The notes under the pieces are model-generated. The model was not told the origin of the DNA and ran no database searches. It worked only from the letters and a program-made list of their open reading frames with translations. The position numbers and the translations under genes are program-made. A stretch of 64,000 bases of DNA from Bactrocera neohumeralis (Eukaryota > Arthropoda > Insecta > Diptera > Tephritidae), in the NCBI RefSeq assembly GCF_024586455.1, contig NC_065919.1, positions 22,004,017 through 22,068,016 on the forward strand, given 5' to 3'. Below, piece after piece: positions 22,620 to 34,459 of the stretch; position 1 is the stretch's first letter, and every line of letters starts with the position of its first letter.

Positions 22620-23680
22620 AGTTCACAATAAACAGTTGCAAAAGTAACAAAAAATTTGGACGTATATAGATGTAACCATGAATCTAGGGTTAAATTTTCA
22701 AAAGGATATGTGGAATGGTCTCCCAATACTATCGAGTGAAGTGAAAAGTGAAATTTCGTGAAAGTCGCGATTGAAGTTGTACGTGCTTAGACTGAGTGAC
22801 TCAAACGCCTCGACACTACACAGACTTGAACAGGAAATCATTTTTTGCTTTTGTACCATTTCAAAAATCTTGTTAGAAGACTACAATGTACTTTAAGCCA
22901 AAAAAAAAGTTAATTAAAATTAATTATTTTAGAAAATTAAAAAAAAAAAAACTTAAACCTCTTAACCAGAAGTAATCGCAAACATACAAATGTGTCTCTA
23001 GTGGACTACATTTCGACATCGGCAAAAGTGTTTCTCAGCCAAGTTTATATACTGACCATTGTACTCGTATAAAATGCATGCGTCCAAAGTGCGATAATTA
23101 ATTATCGTCATTGCAAAAATACAACCATGCAACATGCATACACACAACCATATGTACATTTGGTGTATGCCACATGCAGCGCTGAAAGCTTGGCGTGGAC
23201 TAAGCCAACCGACCAACACGTTGTGGCTATGTCAGTGCCAACTAGCGTCACACAGTCTATCATGAGTGTGCCATTGGACGGCCAACCTAAGCGCAAAAAC
23301 AAATTTATTGCCAGTTGTTGTTGTTGTCACTACTGGTGCAGCTAGCTGTTGCAATCGACGCTCTACACCATTGTCATATGGCTGTAATTGTTGTTGCATG
23401 CATGGATGCATGCATGCCTGACTGATTTAGTTGACTGCAGCTTTGCGGCAGTGGCAGCAGCAGCAGCAGCTGTTGCAGTGGAGGCAAGTGCATGAAATTT
23501 TTCGCTGAATGCGTTTCAAGGCGGGAACAGCACACTCACACGTGTGTGGTATGTGTGTGTGTGTTCGTGTTTGCGTACTGTGTGCGAGGATGTGAATATT
23601 CATGCGCATAAATTGATAGATTCTATGAATGCACATAAATATTTTAATGTGTATGTGCTTATACTTAAGTTGTACTATAT
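22620..23680. other. No gene seen; simple repeats
   Basis: A short CAG run at about 23455-23470, a TGTGTG tract near 23550 and GCATGCATGC palindromes near 23395-23418. No domain was recognised on either strand. Confidence 0.45.
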
Positions 23681-23682
23681 AA

Positions 23683-24755
23683 AGAGTGATCTATTTCGAG
23701 TTCCCATATTTTTTTTTAAAGAAAAAGCACAAAAAATTCGAACTTAATGGGGAATGTTTATTATCATTCGAAAGAACATTCTTTGCCATTTATTCTCTGA
23801 ATATTATCTTTTACAAATGTTGGACGCGGCCACGTCTCAGAAAGTCCATACAATGGGTCCAATTTTCGATCACTTGTTGGAGCATTTCGGCCTGAATCAA
23901 AGCGGAATTGTCCGCATAGACTTTATACTTTACATATCCCCACAGGAAAATATCTAACGGTGTGATATGACAGGGTCTTGGTGGGATTGAATACACCGGC
24001 CCAAAACCTCAAATTATCTGCTCACCGAAGTGTTCTCTTAATAAATTCAATGATTGTTGCGCCGTCTTGTTGAAACCAAATGACGCCGAGATCACGAACT
24101 TTACTTTCAGGCATCAAATGGTCGGTTATCATGGTGTAATAACGGACGCCATTGACGCTTAAGTTCTCACCGTCATCATTTTTGAAGAAATATGGATCGA
24201 TGATTCCACCGGCCCACAAACTACACCAAACTGTTATGTTTTTCTGGATGAAATGGCAGCTCTTGAATCTCTTCAGGTTGCTCTTCGTCCCAAATGTGAC
24301 AATTTTGCTAGTTTACACATCCGCTGAACAAAATTTGGCTCGTAAACGTCGGAACTTCTTGGAACTTTTCTAAAGCCCATAGCAAAGCGGCGTAGTTTGG
24401 GAAGGTCGAGGTGCTTCAGTTCTTGCACAAGCTGTATTTTGTATGCTTTCAACTTCAGATCTTGACGTAAACTGCGACAAGTCGTTCTATACGTCAGTCG
24501 GAGTTGCTGTGAACGGCGCCGAATGGACTCTCCATGGTCTTCGTGTACACTCTCGTTTACGAGTGCTTAATTTTTTTCACTGCGTGTTGGACGGGACCTA
24601 TTCGGTCGAATGATGTCCAATAATGAATGCTGGGTCTCAAGATGGATGAAGTGCCAAACAATACTGAACAAAAATAACATGAAAGCTGGACACGACTCAC
24701 GCGTGATCTATCAAAAAAGGCGATTGAAAAAAGTACTACTGCTTGGATCACCCGT
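23683..24755 (-). mobile_element. Tc1/mariner-superfamily element, 'CDLTPLDFF' family, copy B
   Basis: Ends match the family: AGAGTGATCTATTTCGAG at the left, and the reverse complement of GCTTGGATCACCCGTTA at the right. Minus-strand frames give the block CHITPLDIFLWGYVKYKVYAD (third catalytic Asp region) and GLWAGGIIDPYFFKNDDGEN followed by LSVNGVRYYTMITDHLMPES and VIWFQQDGATI (second catalytic Asp). The reading frame is broken and the segment between the two Asp blocks is shortened. Inactive. Confidence 0.85.
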
Positions 24756-25164
24756 TACATATAATGTGTGTATGTGTGTGTAGAATTATGGAAGCGTACA
24801 TGATAAAGTTCACTGAGACTTAATTTGTGCTTTCTCTCGGCGGTTGTATGTGATGTCAGTGTGCACCCATGTTGCATGCAACATCGCTTTTATTTAATGC
24901 TTAAAGTTAGTTGGACCAAATAACTGGCTGGCGTTCGCTTTACTTTCGCCGATTAGCACAGTTTAAAAAGCACATGAGGGGGAAAGTTTTGTGGACAGTT
25001 ATTTGTAATCATTATTTAATCGTTTTATTGCGGTATTTGTGCAACATATCGTGGGTTTATTGCATTTAAAATATATGTATTTATTACGTAATTCCTTAAA
25101 CAAAGCAAAATATGCCCTCACAAAGCTCAAGGTGGTTCGATGCCTTTGCGAAAGAAGGCACATT
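24756..25164. other. No gene seen
   Basis: AT-rich spacer between a mariner-like element and a tandem duplication. Confidence 0.4.
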
Positions 25165-26092
25165 AAGTGAAAAGTGTCTAGATGTTTCCACGTAATCCAA
25201 AACATTTAGCATTGTTTTCTAAGAAGTAGTTCCATGATAGTTGCCTTACTTTTGCGCAACGTAGCAATCCCACAAGTGATGGTCGCTGACAATACTGAGT
25301 TCGCGCGTTTGTGAAAAAATGTAAGAAATTTTATAAATTATACTCATTTATTTCATTGAAGAGAGCTCCAATTAAGTGAGTAGGGAAAAAGCGAATCGAA
25401 TACGACTAAAGTACAAGTATGTATATCTTGCATCGTTTGCACTTGGAGTTAACCTATGGAACCATGAATTAAGACCTTCTAGTCTTTCATTAAAGCTCCC
25501 TTGTCCCCTTTGCTCTTCAATCCACTACACTTTAGTCTTACAGCTTGAACTCAACACAACTACCGTACGATAGTGCCAAGAATTAAGCAAACAAAGCTTG
25601 AGAACTGGCTTGCTTTGCTAGTTTTTTAAGAAAATAAAAAACACTCTGTGTGTAAGAAATGCAAAGCAAATGTAATATCAATTAGCAATAGTATTGTGTG
25701 GCGTTAAATTAATAATATAAATAATAGATTTCCAATTCCGCGCTCCAGTATTCTTACACCCAGCTCCTTTGTATACAGAACATGAATTTTTTAATTAATT
25801 TAGCGACCTCTGGTGAAGTTGGCGTTCGTTTCTTTCAATTGATCATCTTTCGCGGATTATTAGCGTTATTTCATTGCTTATTCAACTTTTTGTTCGTAGA
25901 GCTGGGCACAAACTGTCGACCCATATGTATACATACACATACACATGTAGTCACTCGAACTAACGGTAATGTGTCAGTGAATCACTGCTAATGCTAGATT
26001 AGTACAAATTAAATTACTCCAAGCTCTTTATACACTTACTGTTATGAGCAGTATCAGCAAACTAAACACTACTGACTAAACTGAATGCTAAA
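25165..26092. repeat. Segmental duplication, unit 1
   Basis: About 930 bp repeated in direct orientation at 26348-27326. Long blocks are identical or nearly so, for example CATCGTTTGCACTTGGAGTT at 25431 and 26651, and GCTAGATTAGTACAAATT near the end. The offset drifts from about 1193 at the left to 1238 at the right, so small indels have built up. Frames of 65-69 codons inside show no domain. It is not a known transposon by any motif I can see. Confidence 0.85.
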
Positions 26093-26104
26093 TTCGCTCT
26101 TCAA

Positions 26105-26260
26105 CAAAAACAAGTAAGGAAGGGCTAAGTTCGGGTGTCACTGAACAATTTATACTGCTGCATGATAAAGTAATAATCGAGATTTCATTAAACAAGAAGA
26201 AGCTATATATTTTTCATCAAACCGTATTATATCTGTAAAGTTTTATTCCGCTATCATTTT
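26105..26260 (+). repeat. Dispersed repeat 2, 5'-end fragment
   Basis: Begins AACAAGTAAGGAAGGGCTAA and TTCGGGTGTCACTGAACA, the reverse complement of the right end of the larger copy at 39.5-40.77 kb (TGCACCTGAACTTAGCCC, TTCCTTACT). It sits between the two units of the segmental duplication. Confidence 0.65.
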
Positions 26261-26347
26261 GGTTCCTGACCATGTATCTATATTATACCAGAGAAGGCAT
26301 CAGCATGGAACCAAGATGCTTCATTTTGGAAGAAAGCTGGACATTGA

Positions 26348-27326
26348 AGTAGAAAGTGTATATGTTTCCCCATATCTTCGTACGTCCTCCAAAAACATTT
26401 AGCCTGTTTGAAAATATTATGAACCTAATTTAGTTCCATGGATATTTTGCCTTCACCTTTGCGACTGAAGGCTTTCGCAATCCTACAAGTGCTGGTCGCT
26501 GACCAACGCTACTGAGTTCGCGCGTTTGTGAGTAGACTAAAATGTAAGAAATAACTTTATAAATTCTGCTCATTTTTTCCGTAAGAATTTAGTGTTTCTG
26601 AAAAAGCGTTTTTTGTTACGACTAAACGGACTTTTAGTATTTTCATCTTGCATCGTTTGCACTTGGAGTTAACCTATGGAAACATTAATTAAGACCTTCT
26701 AGTCTTTCATTAAAGCTCCCTTGTCCCGTTCGCTCTTCAATCCGCCACACTTTAGTCTTACAGCTTGAACTCAACACAACTACCGTACGATAGTGCCAAG
26801 AATTAAGCAAACAAAGCTTGAGAACTCACTTACGCTAGTTAACTCTTAACTAAGAAAATATAAAATACTAAATGTGTAAGAAATGCAAAGCAAATGTAAT
26901 ATCAATTAGCAATAGTATTGTGTGGCGTTAAATTAATAATATAAATAATAGATTTCCAATTCCGCACTCGTAATTAACACACGCAGCTCCTTTGTATGCA
27001 GAACCAAGTTCAGCGCAACTTTAATTAATTTAGCGAACTCTTAGTGAAGTTGGCTTAGAGCGTGTTCTTTTATTTGCTCTGCGCGGATTTGTTAGCGTTA
27101 TTTCATTGCTTATTCAACTCTTTTGTTCGTAGAGCTGGGCACATATTATACTTAAGACCCATATGTATACACACACATACACATGTAGTCACTCGAACTA
27201 ACGGTAATGTGTCAGTGAATCACTGCTAATGCTAGATTAGTACAAATTAAATTACTCCAAGCTCTTTATACACTTACTGTTATGAGCGGTATCAGCAAAC
27301 TAAACACTACTGACTAAACTGAATGC
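26348..27326. repeat. Segmental duplication, unit 2
   Basis: The second unit of the direct repeat that starts at 25165. It ends with the same ACTGACTAAACTGAATGC as unit 1. The 255 bp between the units contain dispersed repeat 2, found only there. Divergence is concentrated in the first 250 bp of the unit. Confidence 0.85.
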
Positions 27327-27344
27327 GAAACAAAAATAAAAGAA

Positions 27345-27866
27345 ACAAGTAAAATGTGAACTTCGTTTACACCGAAACTATAATACCCTTCACAAATACA
27401 AAAGTTTGTCATACAAGCGCTTGATTTCGATCGTTTGGTTTGTATGGCAGCTATATGCTATAGTGGTCCGATATGAACAATTTCTTCGAATATTACAGCG
27501 TTGCTTTGGACAATATCCCATGCCAAATTTAATGAAGATATCTCTTTAAATGAAAAAGCTGTCGGTATAAGCACTTGATTCCGATCGTTCAGTTTGGATG
27601 TCAACTATGTGCTATAGAGGTCCGAAATCGGTGATTTTGAGAAATGAAAAGCTTCTTAAGGAGGAAAAGATATATGCCAAATTTCAAGCCGATATCTAAA
27701 AAACGGAGGGACTAGCTCGCATATAGACAGACGAATATGTCTCAATCGACTCAGCTCATGATGGTTATCATGTATATGTACTTTATAGCATCCCGACTTT
27801 TAACGTTGGTTGATACAAGATACGTGGCAAACTTAATAAATATACCCTGTTCAGGGTATAAAAATT
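27345..27866 (-). repeat. Dispersed ~480-bp repeat, copy in - orientation
   Basis: One end has CTATAATACCCTTCACAAAT. The other has ATACCCTGTTCAGGGTATAA, a short palindrome that matches TATACCCTGAATAAGGTG at 34919. The middle carries GCTATATGCTATAGTGGTCC and GATCGTTTGGTTTGTATGG. It gives the most complete view of this repeat in the window. No coding potential. Confidence 0.75.
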
Positions 27867-28605
27867 GGCAAAAAAATACAAAAGCTGCAGTGCTGCCAGT
27901 TTTCTTTTGTTGTTGTAGCAACTGAAGTCTGCTTAAAAGGATTAGAGAACTTACAAAAGGATTACAAGCAACTTTCCAACGCCAAACGGACAAAGTCTGC
28001 ACACTTACACACACACTCAGGCTTATACGCATAATGATTTTATTTATTTGTGTTTTTTCGTCGAATTGCGAAACTTTTCACATTTACTGACGCGCATAAA
28101 AGCAGAAAAACGGAATAGTAAATAAAAAGTAAACCCAATCAGAGCTGGCTGTCTGTGTCCGTGCCGGTCAGCATAAATAAATAAATACTTATGTACATAC
28201 GTACAAACATGCATACATGCCTACACAGTTCACAGTCAAGTTATACAGTGCGCTTTTTAAGAGCTTTTTCCAATAAAGTTTCGCCATTAAGTCAATGAAA
28301 TGATAAAACAAAATTTTGAGAAATGGATTCGAGTGTTGAAGACTGCACTTAATTTCCTCGCAATTTATTTTTCAACAATATGTAGGTCGTTGTATAGGAA
28401 ATATCTTTAAGTTTAAAATCTTAAAATATGTTTAGCTGAAAATATATGTACCTTATTATCTCCAAAGAAGTTTGAAATATTCAATCAAGTACTTTCTTCT
28501 TCTTTAAAAAAAAATCCTGAAAATCGCCTAATTCTTCATGCGTTATCCCTTAATTCCATTGTTTTGCAACCTCAAAGTTCTAGATTTTACACAAAATTTT
28601 GATTA
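27867..28605. other. No gene seen
   Basis: AT-rich DNA with AAATAAATAAATA runs near 28175. Frames here are accidental. Confidence 0.45.
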
Positions 28606-28607
28606 TA

Positions 28608-29440
28608 ATAGGTCAATTGAAAAGTCCCTGTCCAGCCATAATAAAACAAATTTATTTTTTTGTCAAAATTCGTTCTCTTTTTTCAACATATGTAGTTCCC
28701 TTCGAGGTATTGATTATAGCAACTCGTCAACTTTTCGATACCATTTTTGTAGCACGATTTGTCTTTTGCTTCAAAATAGGCCACAATTGCGGCAATCACC
28801 TCTTCATTCGAAGAAAATTTCTTCACAGCGAGCATTACTTCCAGATCTGAGGACGCAAAAATTCGCTGAGGATGCAGAAGTAATTCGATGCCCAATTCAT
28901 GGCTTTTACCATCGGTTTCAACAACTTCTGACTTCGTGAGAGTGCACTTTCTTTTTCTTCAAATGCCGCCATTTTTCACCGCTTTCATCTTTCAAATGGT
29001 CCAATAACGCTATGTAATACTCGCTCTTGATGGTTCTCCCTTTTTCAGGGTAGTCAATAAATAAAATAAATTATTTCCAAAATTCAGACGCCATAACCTT
29101 GCCAACCGACTGTTACGTTTTCCGACGCTGTGGAGCGGTTTCATCGTGTGCAGTGCACTCGGATGACTTTCGATTGGACCTCGTAGTGAAATTCTTTGTA
29201 ATGTTTTCATGCATCTATGAAAAAAATCGGGATTTTCACGCTTGAACATCTCCAAACACTGCTCCCCGAATAATCAACTCGTCGTTGTTTTTCGTCAAAA
29301 GAACCCATTTTACACATAGCTTTTTCATACCCAAGTAATCGTGAATGCTATGATGTACACGTTCAGTTGTCATTTTAAGAGTACCTAATATCCCTGCTCA
29401 CTGTGAAGCGATGAACGCTAAGTTCTTTTAAAATTTGTTT
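28608..29440 (-). mobile_element. mariner transposase relic (C-terminal two thirds)
   Basis: Minus-strand frames give MGIELLLHPQR, then FSSNEEVIAAIVAYFEAKDK and SCYKNGIEKLTSCYNQYLEG, which is the classic mariner C-terminus. Upstream (28.95-29.2 kb) are decayed catalytic blocks (IDYPEKGRTI, STRSNRKSSECTAHDETAPQ-like text). Several frameshifts are present. Its upstream end abuts another transposase relic at about 29.45 kb. Confidence 0.75.
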
Positions 29441-29449
29441 ATACCTAAT

Positions 29450-30345
29450 ACCTTCATTTATGTAACATATTTTTCAATAAGATCGCTATCTTGGGTTTGG
29501 GATATCAATGAAATTTTTATTCCTACGCCATCCTGTTGAAACCACATGTTGTCCCAGTCCATATCATCCGATTCGGGCCAAAAATATTCGGTTATCATTG
29601 AGTGATAGTGATTCCTATTCACAGTAATGTTGCGGTCTTGATCATCACGGGAGAAGTACGGCCCAATGACGCCGCCGGCCCATAAACCGCACCAAACCGT
29701 AATTTTTTCGGGATGCAGTGATGACTCATGGAGTACGTGTGGATTCCTGCCTGACCAATAACGCATACTTTACTTATTGACGAAGCATTCAGCAAGAAAT
29801 GAGCATGATCGTTGAAGATAATTTTTCGATGAAAATCCGGATCATTTTCAAGTTTTTGCTCAGCCCAATTCACGAACATACGACGATTCTGGTGCTCAAG
29901 CAGCTTCTGCTCTCGCACAATTTGATCTTTTAAGAATATAGGCCAAGATCTTTCGCAAAATTCGCCACAACGACGTCACAGAGATGCGCAACGTTTGAGA
30001 ACAATGAGTGAGAGACTGACTTTGTCTTCTTCAATTGATGTCCTCACGACAGCAATATGCCTTACTGGCATGTAAACATTTTTTACTGTGCCTGCGGATT
30101 CAAATTTTTCCACTAGACGCTCAATTGTTGATCTGACAGGATGATTATGACGACCATAAATTGGGCATAGCGCTCTTAAAGTTGAGGCCAATGATTCCGA
30201 GTTTTGGTAGTTAATTTTAAATAATTTCAACTCGTTGTTGGATCGTATATCTTTTCATGATAAAATGGCAAACCTTATTGAAGAGAATTGTCAAAAGAGC
30301 GAGAAAAAATATACTGTCCCTATCGGTCTACTTTTGTAGCGCCCC
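29450..30345 (-). mobile_element. Tc1/mariner-superfamily relic, 'CDLTPLDFF' family, copy C
   Basis: Minus-strand frames in order: ALCPIYGRHNHPVRSTIERL plus VEKFESAGTV (N-terminal DNA-binding part, about 30.2 kb), QNRRMFVNWAEQKLENDPDF, HRKIIFNDHAHFLLN (first catalytic block, with N where D.EAHF is usual), HPEKITVWCGLWAGGVIGPY and WFQQDGV (second catalytic Asp). The C-terminal block with the third Asp is missing; the sequence instead runs into a different mariner relic. Inactive. Confidence 0.8.
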
Positions 30346-31145
30346 TATTGAAAACCCCGCTATAATCAAAAGTGTAGGAATTTAAGCGATGGGATGTACA
30401 TACATACATACTTTCTGTTAATATTTAAGTGCCACCCTACTATACACATACATATGCAAACTCATATCTGCCTATATACATATGTACACTTAATGTCACT
30501 CACATACAACAGAAAGTACAGAAAGCAGAGAACAGTTCAACCGAGCGTAAAGAAGTTTGACCAATTCACTTAAGTCAAGAAGGCATTGAACGCACGCAAA
30601 GCATTCAATAAGCACAAACGCCCACACGCACACACAAATCCATAGGTATTTGTACACAAAATTGGCAAATTCAACGGCAAACATCACCTATGGCCATCTT
30701 ATTTAGTAAGCAGTGCCGAGGGAGCAGAATCCTATACATATAAATTTGTGTGTGTTTCAGCCAGGAATGCCTTGTAGCAACAAACAATTTCACAAAGAAA
30801 ACGACAAATAAATAAATAAAGCAATAAATCAGCAACAAAGAAGCCTGCTACTGAATGTGGTCAAAGGCAAATCACAACAAACATGTGTACGAAAAATCGT
30901 AAAATAGCAGGAAAGAAGAATTGCAGGGAGGTCAAAGGCCAATTTCAGTTCACTGACTGCTTGTAATCTGTGGCCTAATGAGATTGCGTTCACTCTTAAG
31001 CGAAGCGCAATCATTTAAACACAAAAAGGCAACAACAGCTAAATGAAATTAGAAATGATAAAGAGGATAATTGCAAGAAAAATTTATAAATGAATCAGTG
31101 GAATGTTTAATTAATTGGAAAGAAAGAATTAATTAGCAAAAAATA
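30346..31145. other. No gene seen
   Basis: AT-rich DNA with TACATACATA tracts. No domain, splice-supported frame or transposon end was found. Confidence 0.45.
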
Positions 31146-32416
31146 AAGGGTGATATATTTTGAGGTTTCTTACTTTTTTTAAGAAAACCACATAAACTTC
31201 AAATTTAGTGGTGATTTATTATCATTTGAAAGAACATTCTTTGGCATTTACTTTTAGATGAACATATCCTTCAAATGTTGGCTGCGGCTACGTCTTGGCT
31301 AGTCCATCCTTTAAGTCCAATTTTCAATGACTCGTTCGATCATTTCGACTGGTAACTTTCGATGATGTTTTGCTCCAAGGTCTGAATCAAAACGGGATTG
31401 TCCGCATAGACTTTAAACTTTACATATCCTCACTGGAAGAAGTCTAACGGTGTAATATTACACGATCTTGAGGGCTCATCGATCGGACCAAAACGTGAAA
31501 TATTTGCCCACCGAAGTGTTCTTTCAATAAATCCATTGATAGATGTGAGAAATGGCACCGTCTTGTTGAAACCAAATCTCGCCAAGAAAGTAAAGTTCGT
31601 AATTTCAGGCATCAAACAGTCATTTATCATCTATAATGGTCGCCATTAGTGGTTACGTTCTCATCGGCATCATTTTTGAAAAAATATGGATCGATGATTC
31701 TAATGGCCCACAAACCACACCAAACCGTTTTTTTTTATGAATAAAATGACAGCTCTTGAATCTCTTCAGGTTGCTCTTCGTCTCAAAAGCTGCAATTTTA
31801 CTTGTTTACGTACCCATTGAGCCAAAAATGGGCCTCATCGCTGAACGAAATTTGGCTCGAAAACGTCGGCTCTTCTTGGAACTTTTCAAGAGTCCAAAGG
31901 ACGCAACGTCGGATCTTCTTGGAACTTTTCAATAGTCCATTGAACGAAGCGAAGTCGGTTGGTGAAGGTCGAACGGCTTTAGTTATTGTACAAGCTGCAT
32001 TGTGTACGCTTTCAATTTAAGATCTCGACGTAAAATGCGTCAAGTCGTTCCATACGTCAGACCAAGTTGCTGCGAATGGCGCCGTCAAGTCGACACTCCA
32101 CGGTCTTCGTGTACACTCTCAGCTACGGCTGCTATATTTTCTTCACTTGGACATGGTCTATTCGGTCGAATATTATCCAAAAATGAATGCTGAGTCTCAA
32201 GATGGGTGATGGTGCTCCGAATGGGATTCTCAGTAGGCCGATTATATTGATCATAAAGTTAACAAAGCGCGTAAAACAGATGCTTCAGGCGTAAGTCTAT
32301 TCTTGATGAAAGGCCAAGCAATACGGAACAGAAAAAGCATGATAGCTTTACTCGACTTACGCATGATCTGTCAAAAAAATGCTATTGAAAAAATAAATCT
32401 AATTGGATCACGCGTT
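31146..32416 (-). mobile_element. Tc1/mariner-superfamily element, 'CDLTPLDFF' family, copy D
   Basis: The longest copy of the family here (about 1.27 kb). The left end is GGGTGATATATTTTGAGG and the right end is the complement of AATTGGATCACGCGTTA. Minus-strand frames give INGFIERTLRWANISRFGPI, then SCNITPLDFF (third Asp block), and further frames cover the middle and N-terminal parts. A local duplication (TCTTCTTGGAACTTTTCAA at 31872 and 31915) and many frameshifts break it. Inactive. Confidence 0.8.
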
Positions 32417-32554
32417 AGAAAATAACACAAAGTATTTAAACAACGAAGTCCCATGCTATTGTTATATTCGGTTGCTTGACACCCTGCACATTCGTACTTT
32501 TCAGTTTCTGACAAAAATAAACGAAATTTTCATTCTTAAACATTGCTGCTGTGG

Positions 32555-33190
32555 AGCAGTATAGCGAAGATGACCCAAATGAGTTCATCCGCCGTCGCGC
32601 GTAACAATTAAAGCTGGACCTATCCACTTTATGGAAGATTTGGCGGACCTTGGTTTGGAGACTTTCAAAATCCAATTCCAAAGAATTGAAGCTGAGCAAC
32701 CATCAAGCGTTTTGCACGTTCAGTGAATGGATCCAAAGCTAAATGACCACCGATTCTGATTTTCACGTACGTTAATAAACAAACATATGGCATTTGAAGT
32801 GATGATTATCCAAAAGCCATTATTGAAACGCCGTTATGGGTAGACGGAATATTTGGTCCATACTTCTTAAGAAATGAGCCCGGTCCTAATGTCTCAGACA
32901 ACAATGAACGCTAATAGAGCCATGATTAATGATTTTTTTCTGTTTGTATTGAAGGATGTTGATGTGGACGTCTTTTGATTCGAAAAAGATCGTGCGATTT
33001 ATAACCGCTGCTTTTTATTCTGTGGAGTTATGTGAAGTCGCTTGTGTGCGCAGCTAAGACCGAGACTATTGACGTCTTAGTGCGTTATTTCTAGCATGCG
33101 GCACCAATTGCTGCAAAAAGTGGTTGAATTTGGGTTTCACGGCTGGAATTTATTCATAGCAAATACTTATCTTTCTTATAAATGTAAATT
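32555..33190 (+). mobile_element. Tc1/mariner-superfamily relic in + orientation
   Basis: Plus-strand reading across frames: EDDPNESIRRRA, LDLSTLWKIWRTL (helix-turn-helix region), KELKLSNHQAFCTFSEWIQS, TPLWVDGIFGPYF, and then RSCDL.PL.FILWSYVKSLV (third Asp block). It is the same superfamily as copies A-D but a different, older family and the opposite orientation. Full of stops. Confidence 0.65.
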
Positions 33191-33415
33191 CTTAACCAGA
33201 ACATTAAATTATATGCGTTATATTTCTTCTTGAAAATCACGTGCCCTAAAAGACACTCACTCACTCAAAATTGTCGAATTGGGACAATAAATTTTCTGAT
33301 TCCCGATATCGGATAAGACACTTAAGCACCCATAGCCCAATTTATACCAGATTATTGGTCAATTAAAATAAATCTTAATGAAATTAAATTGGGCCGTTCC
33401 TGATACTAGTTTTAA

Positions 33416-33911
33416 AGGGTTACATGGGTTTCCTCGGGTAAAAAACAACCTTTTTCAACAATTTTTTTCTCATATCAAAAATGAAATATTTTATTAGAAC
33501 TTTTTATTGTTGCAAACATACTCGTACACAATTAACAAAGAAATTCTGAAATTTTTGGAAAAAAAGTGAAAAATACATGTTTTAGTTAAAACCTTAACTC
33601 AGAACTTGGACAAAGGAAAAAAAACTGAGAATTGGATTTTCGGTAGACAATTTTACAAAAAAAAAAATAAAAATTCAGTGAAAATTTCAAAGAATGTAAT
33701 GAAAAAATCCTTTGTCCAAGTCTTTAAGAATTGTATCTCAAAGACCTTACTTATACTTAGCTTAGCTAGCCTCGAGCGCACAAGTTCTCAAGGCTGTTTC
33801 TTATTACTTGGATCGACTTGAAAATTTAGGACATAATTGTAGAGGTGTTCTAGAATTTAATAAGATAATAAAAAAATCGATTTTTTGAAAGCCATAAACC
33901 CATGTAACCCC
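33416..33911. mobile_element. TTAA-flanked MITE
   Basis: A 496-bp non-coding element. It starts AGGGTTACATGGGTTT and ends with the complement of GGGGTTACATGGGTTT, a 16-bp inverted repeat with one mismatch at the outermost base. It is bounded by TTAA at 33412-33415 and at 33912-33915. TTAA duplication is the habit of piggyBac-type elements, but the ends do not start with the usual CCC, so the superfamily is open. A 71-codon frame inside has no domain. Confidence 0.8.
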
Positions 33912-34298
33912 TTAAAAATCGGTTCAATACCTAGCTTATCCCTCATATACCTAATATAAAGTTAACTTTTTACCATCGATATAATAGTAAGATATGTTAA
34001 AAAATTAATTGAATATGTTGCCATGGATAATTGGAATGCGAAAATGGATGAAATAGGTTTGCGAATAAACAGAGCAAACAGAGTATGTAAAGTTCGGCTG
34101 CTGCGAGCTTAACCCCATTCTAGCCTGTTATCTACTATTCTCGAAAATTGTGAAAATACTTCCGGTTATACAAATATTGTATTCCAATATCCGAATTTTG
34201 TATTTAAGTTTTCAATAATTGGAATATTAGCTCTGTACAGATATCAGAAATTCAACTGAAGCATATAATCTCATGATTCCCTCTCGTTCTAATTGCAG

Positions 34299-34459
34299 CC
34301 ACACCGTTTGGTAATCAACATAACCGCAAACAACCGTCCCCAACGCACACACACACAGCTAATGACTGTAAATTAATACCAGCAACAACAACTACTGTGA
34401 CGTCACAAGCACAAGCGCAACAATATCAACAGCAACCGCTGTACAAAAAACACAAACAA
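34299..34459 (+). other. Upstream part of transporter exon 1 (5' UTR or coding)
   Basis: A good splice acceptor (CTCTCGTTCTAATTGCAG) ends at 34298. From there to the first in-frame ATG at 34460 the transporter frame is completely open without a Met. The stretch is therefore either 5' UTR, with translation from 34460, or coding sequence continued from an upstream exon in phase 1. An out-of-frame ATG at 34362 opens a 4-codon uORF. Confidence 0.65.
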
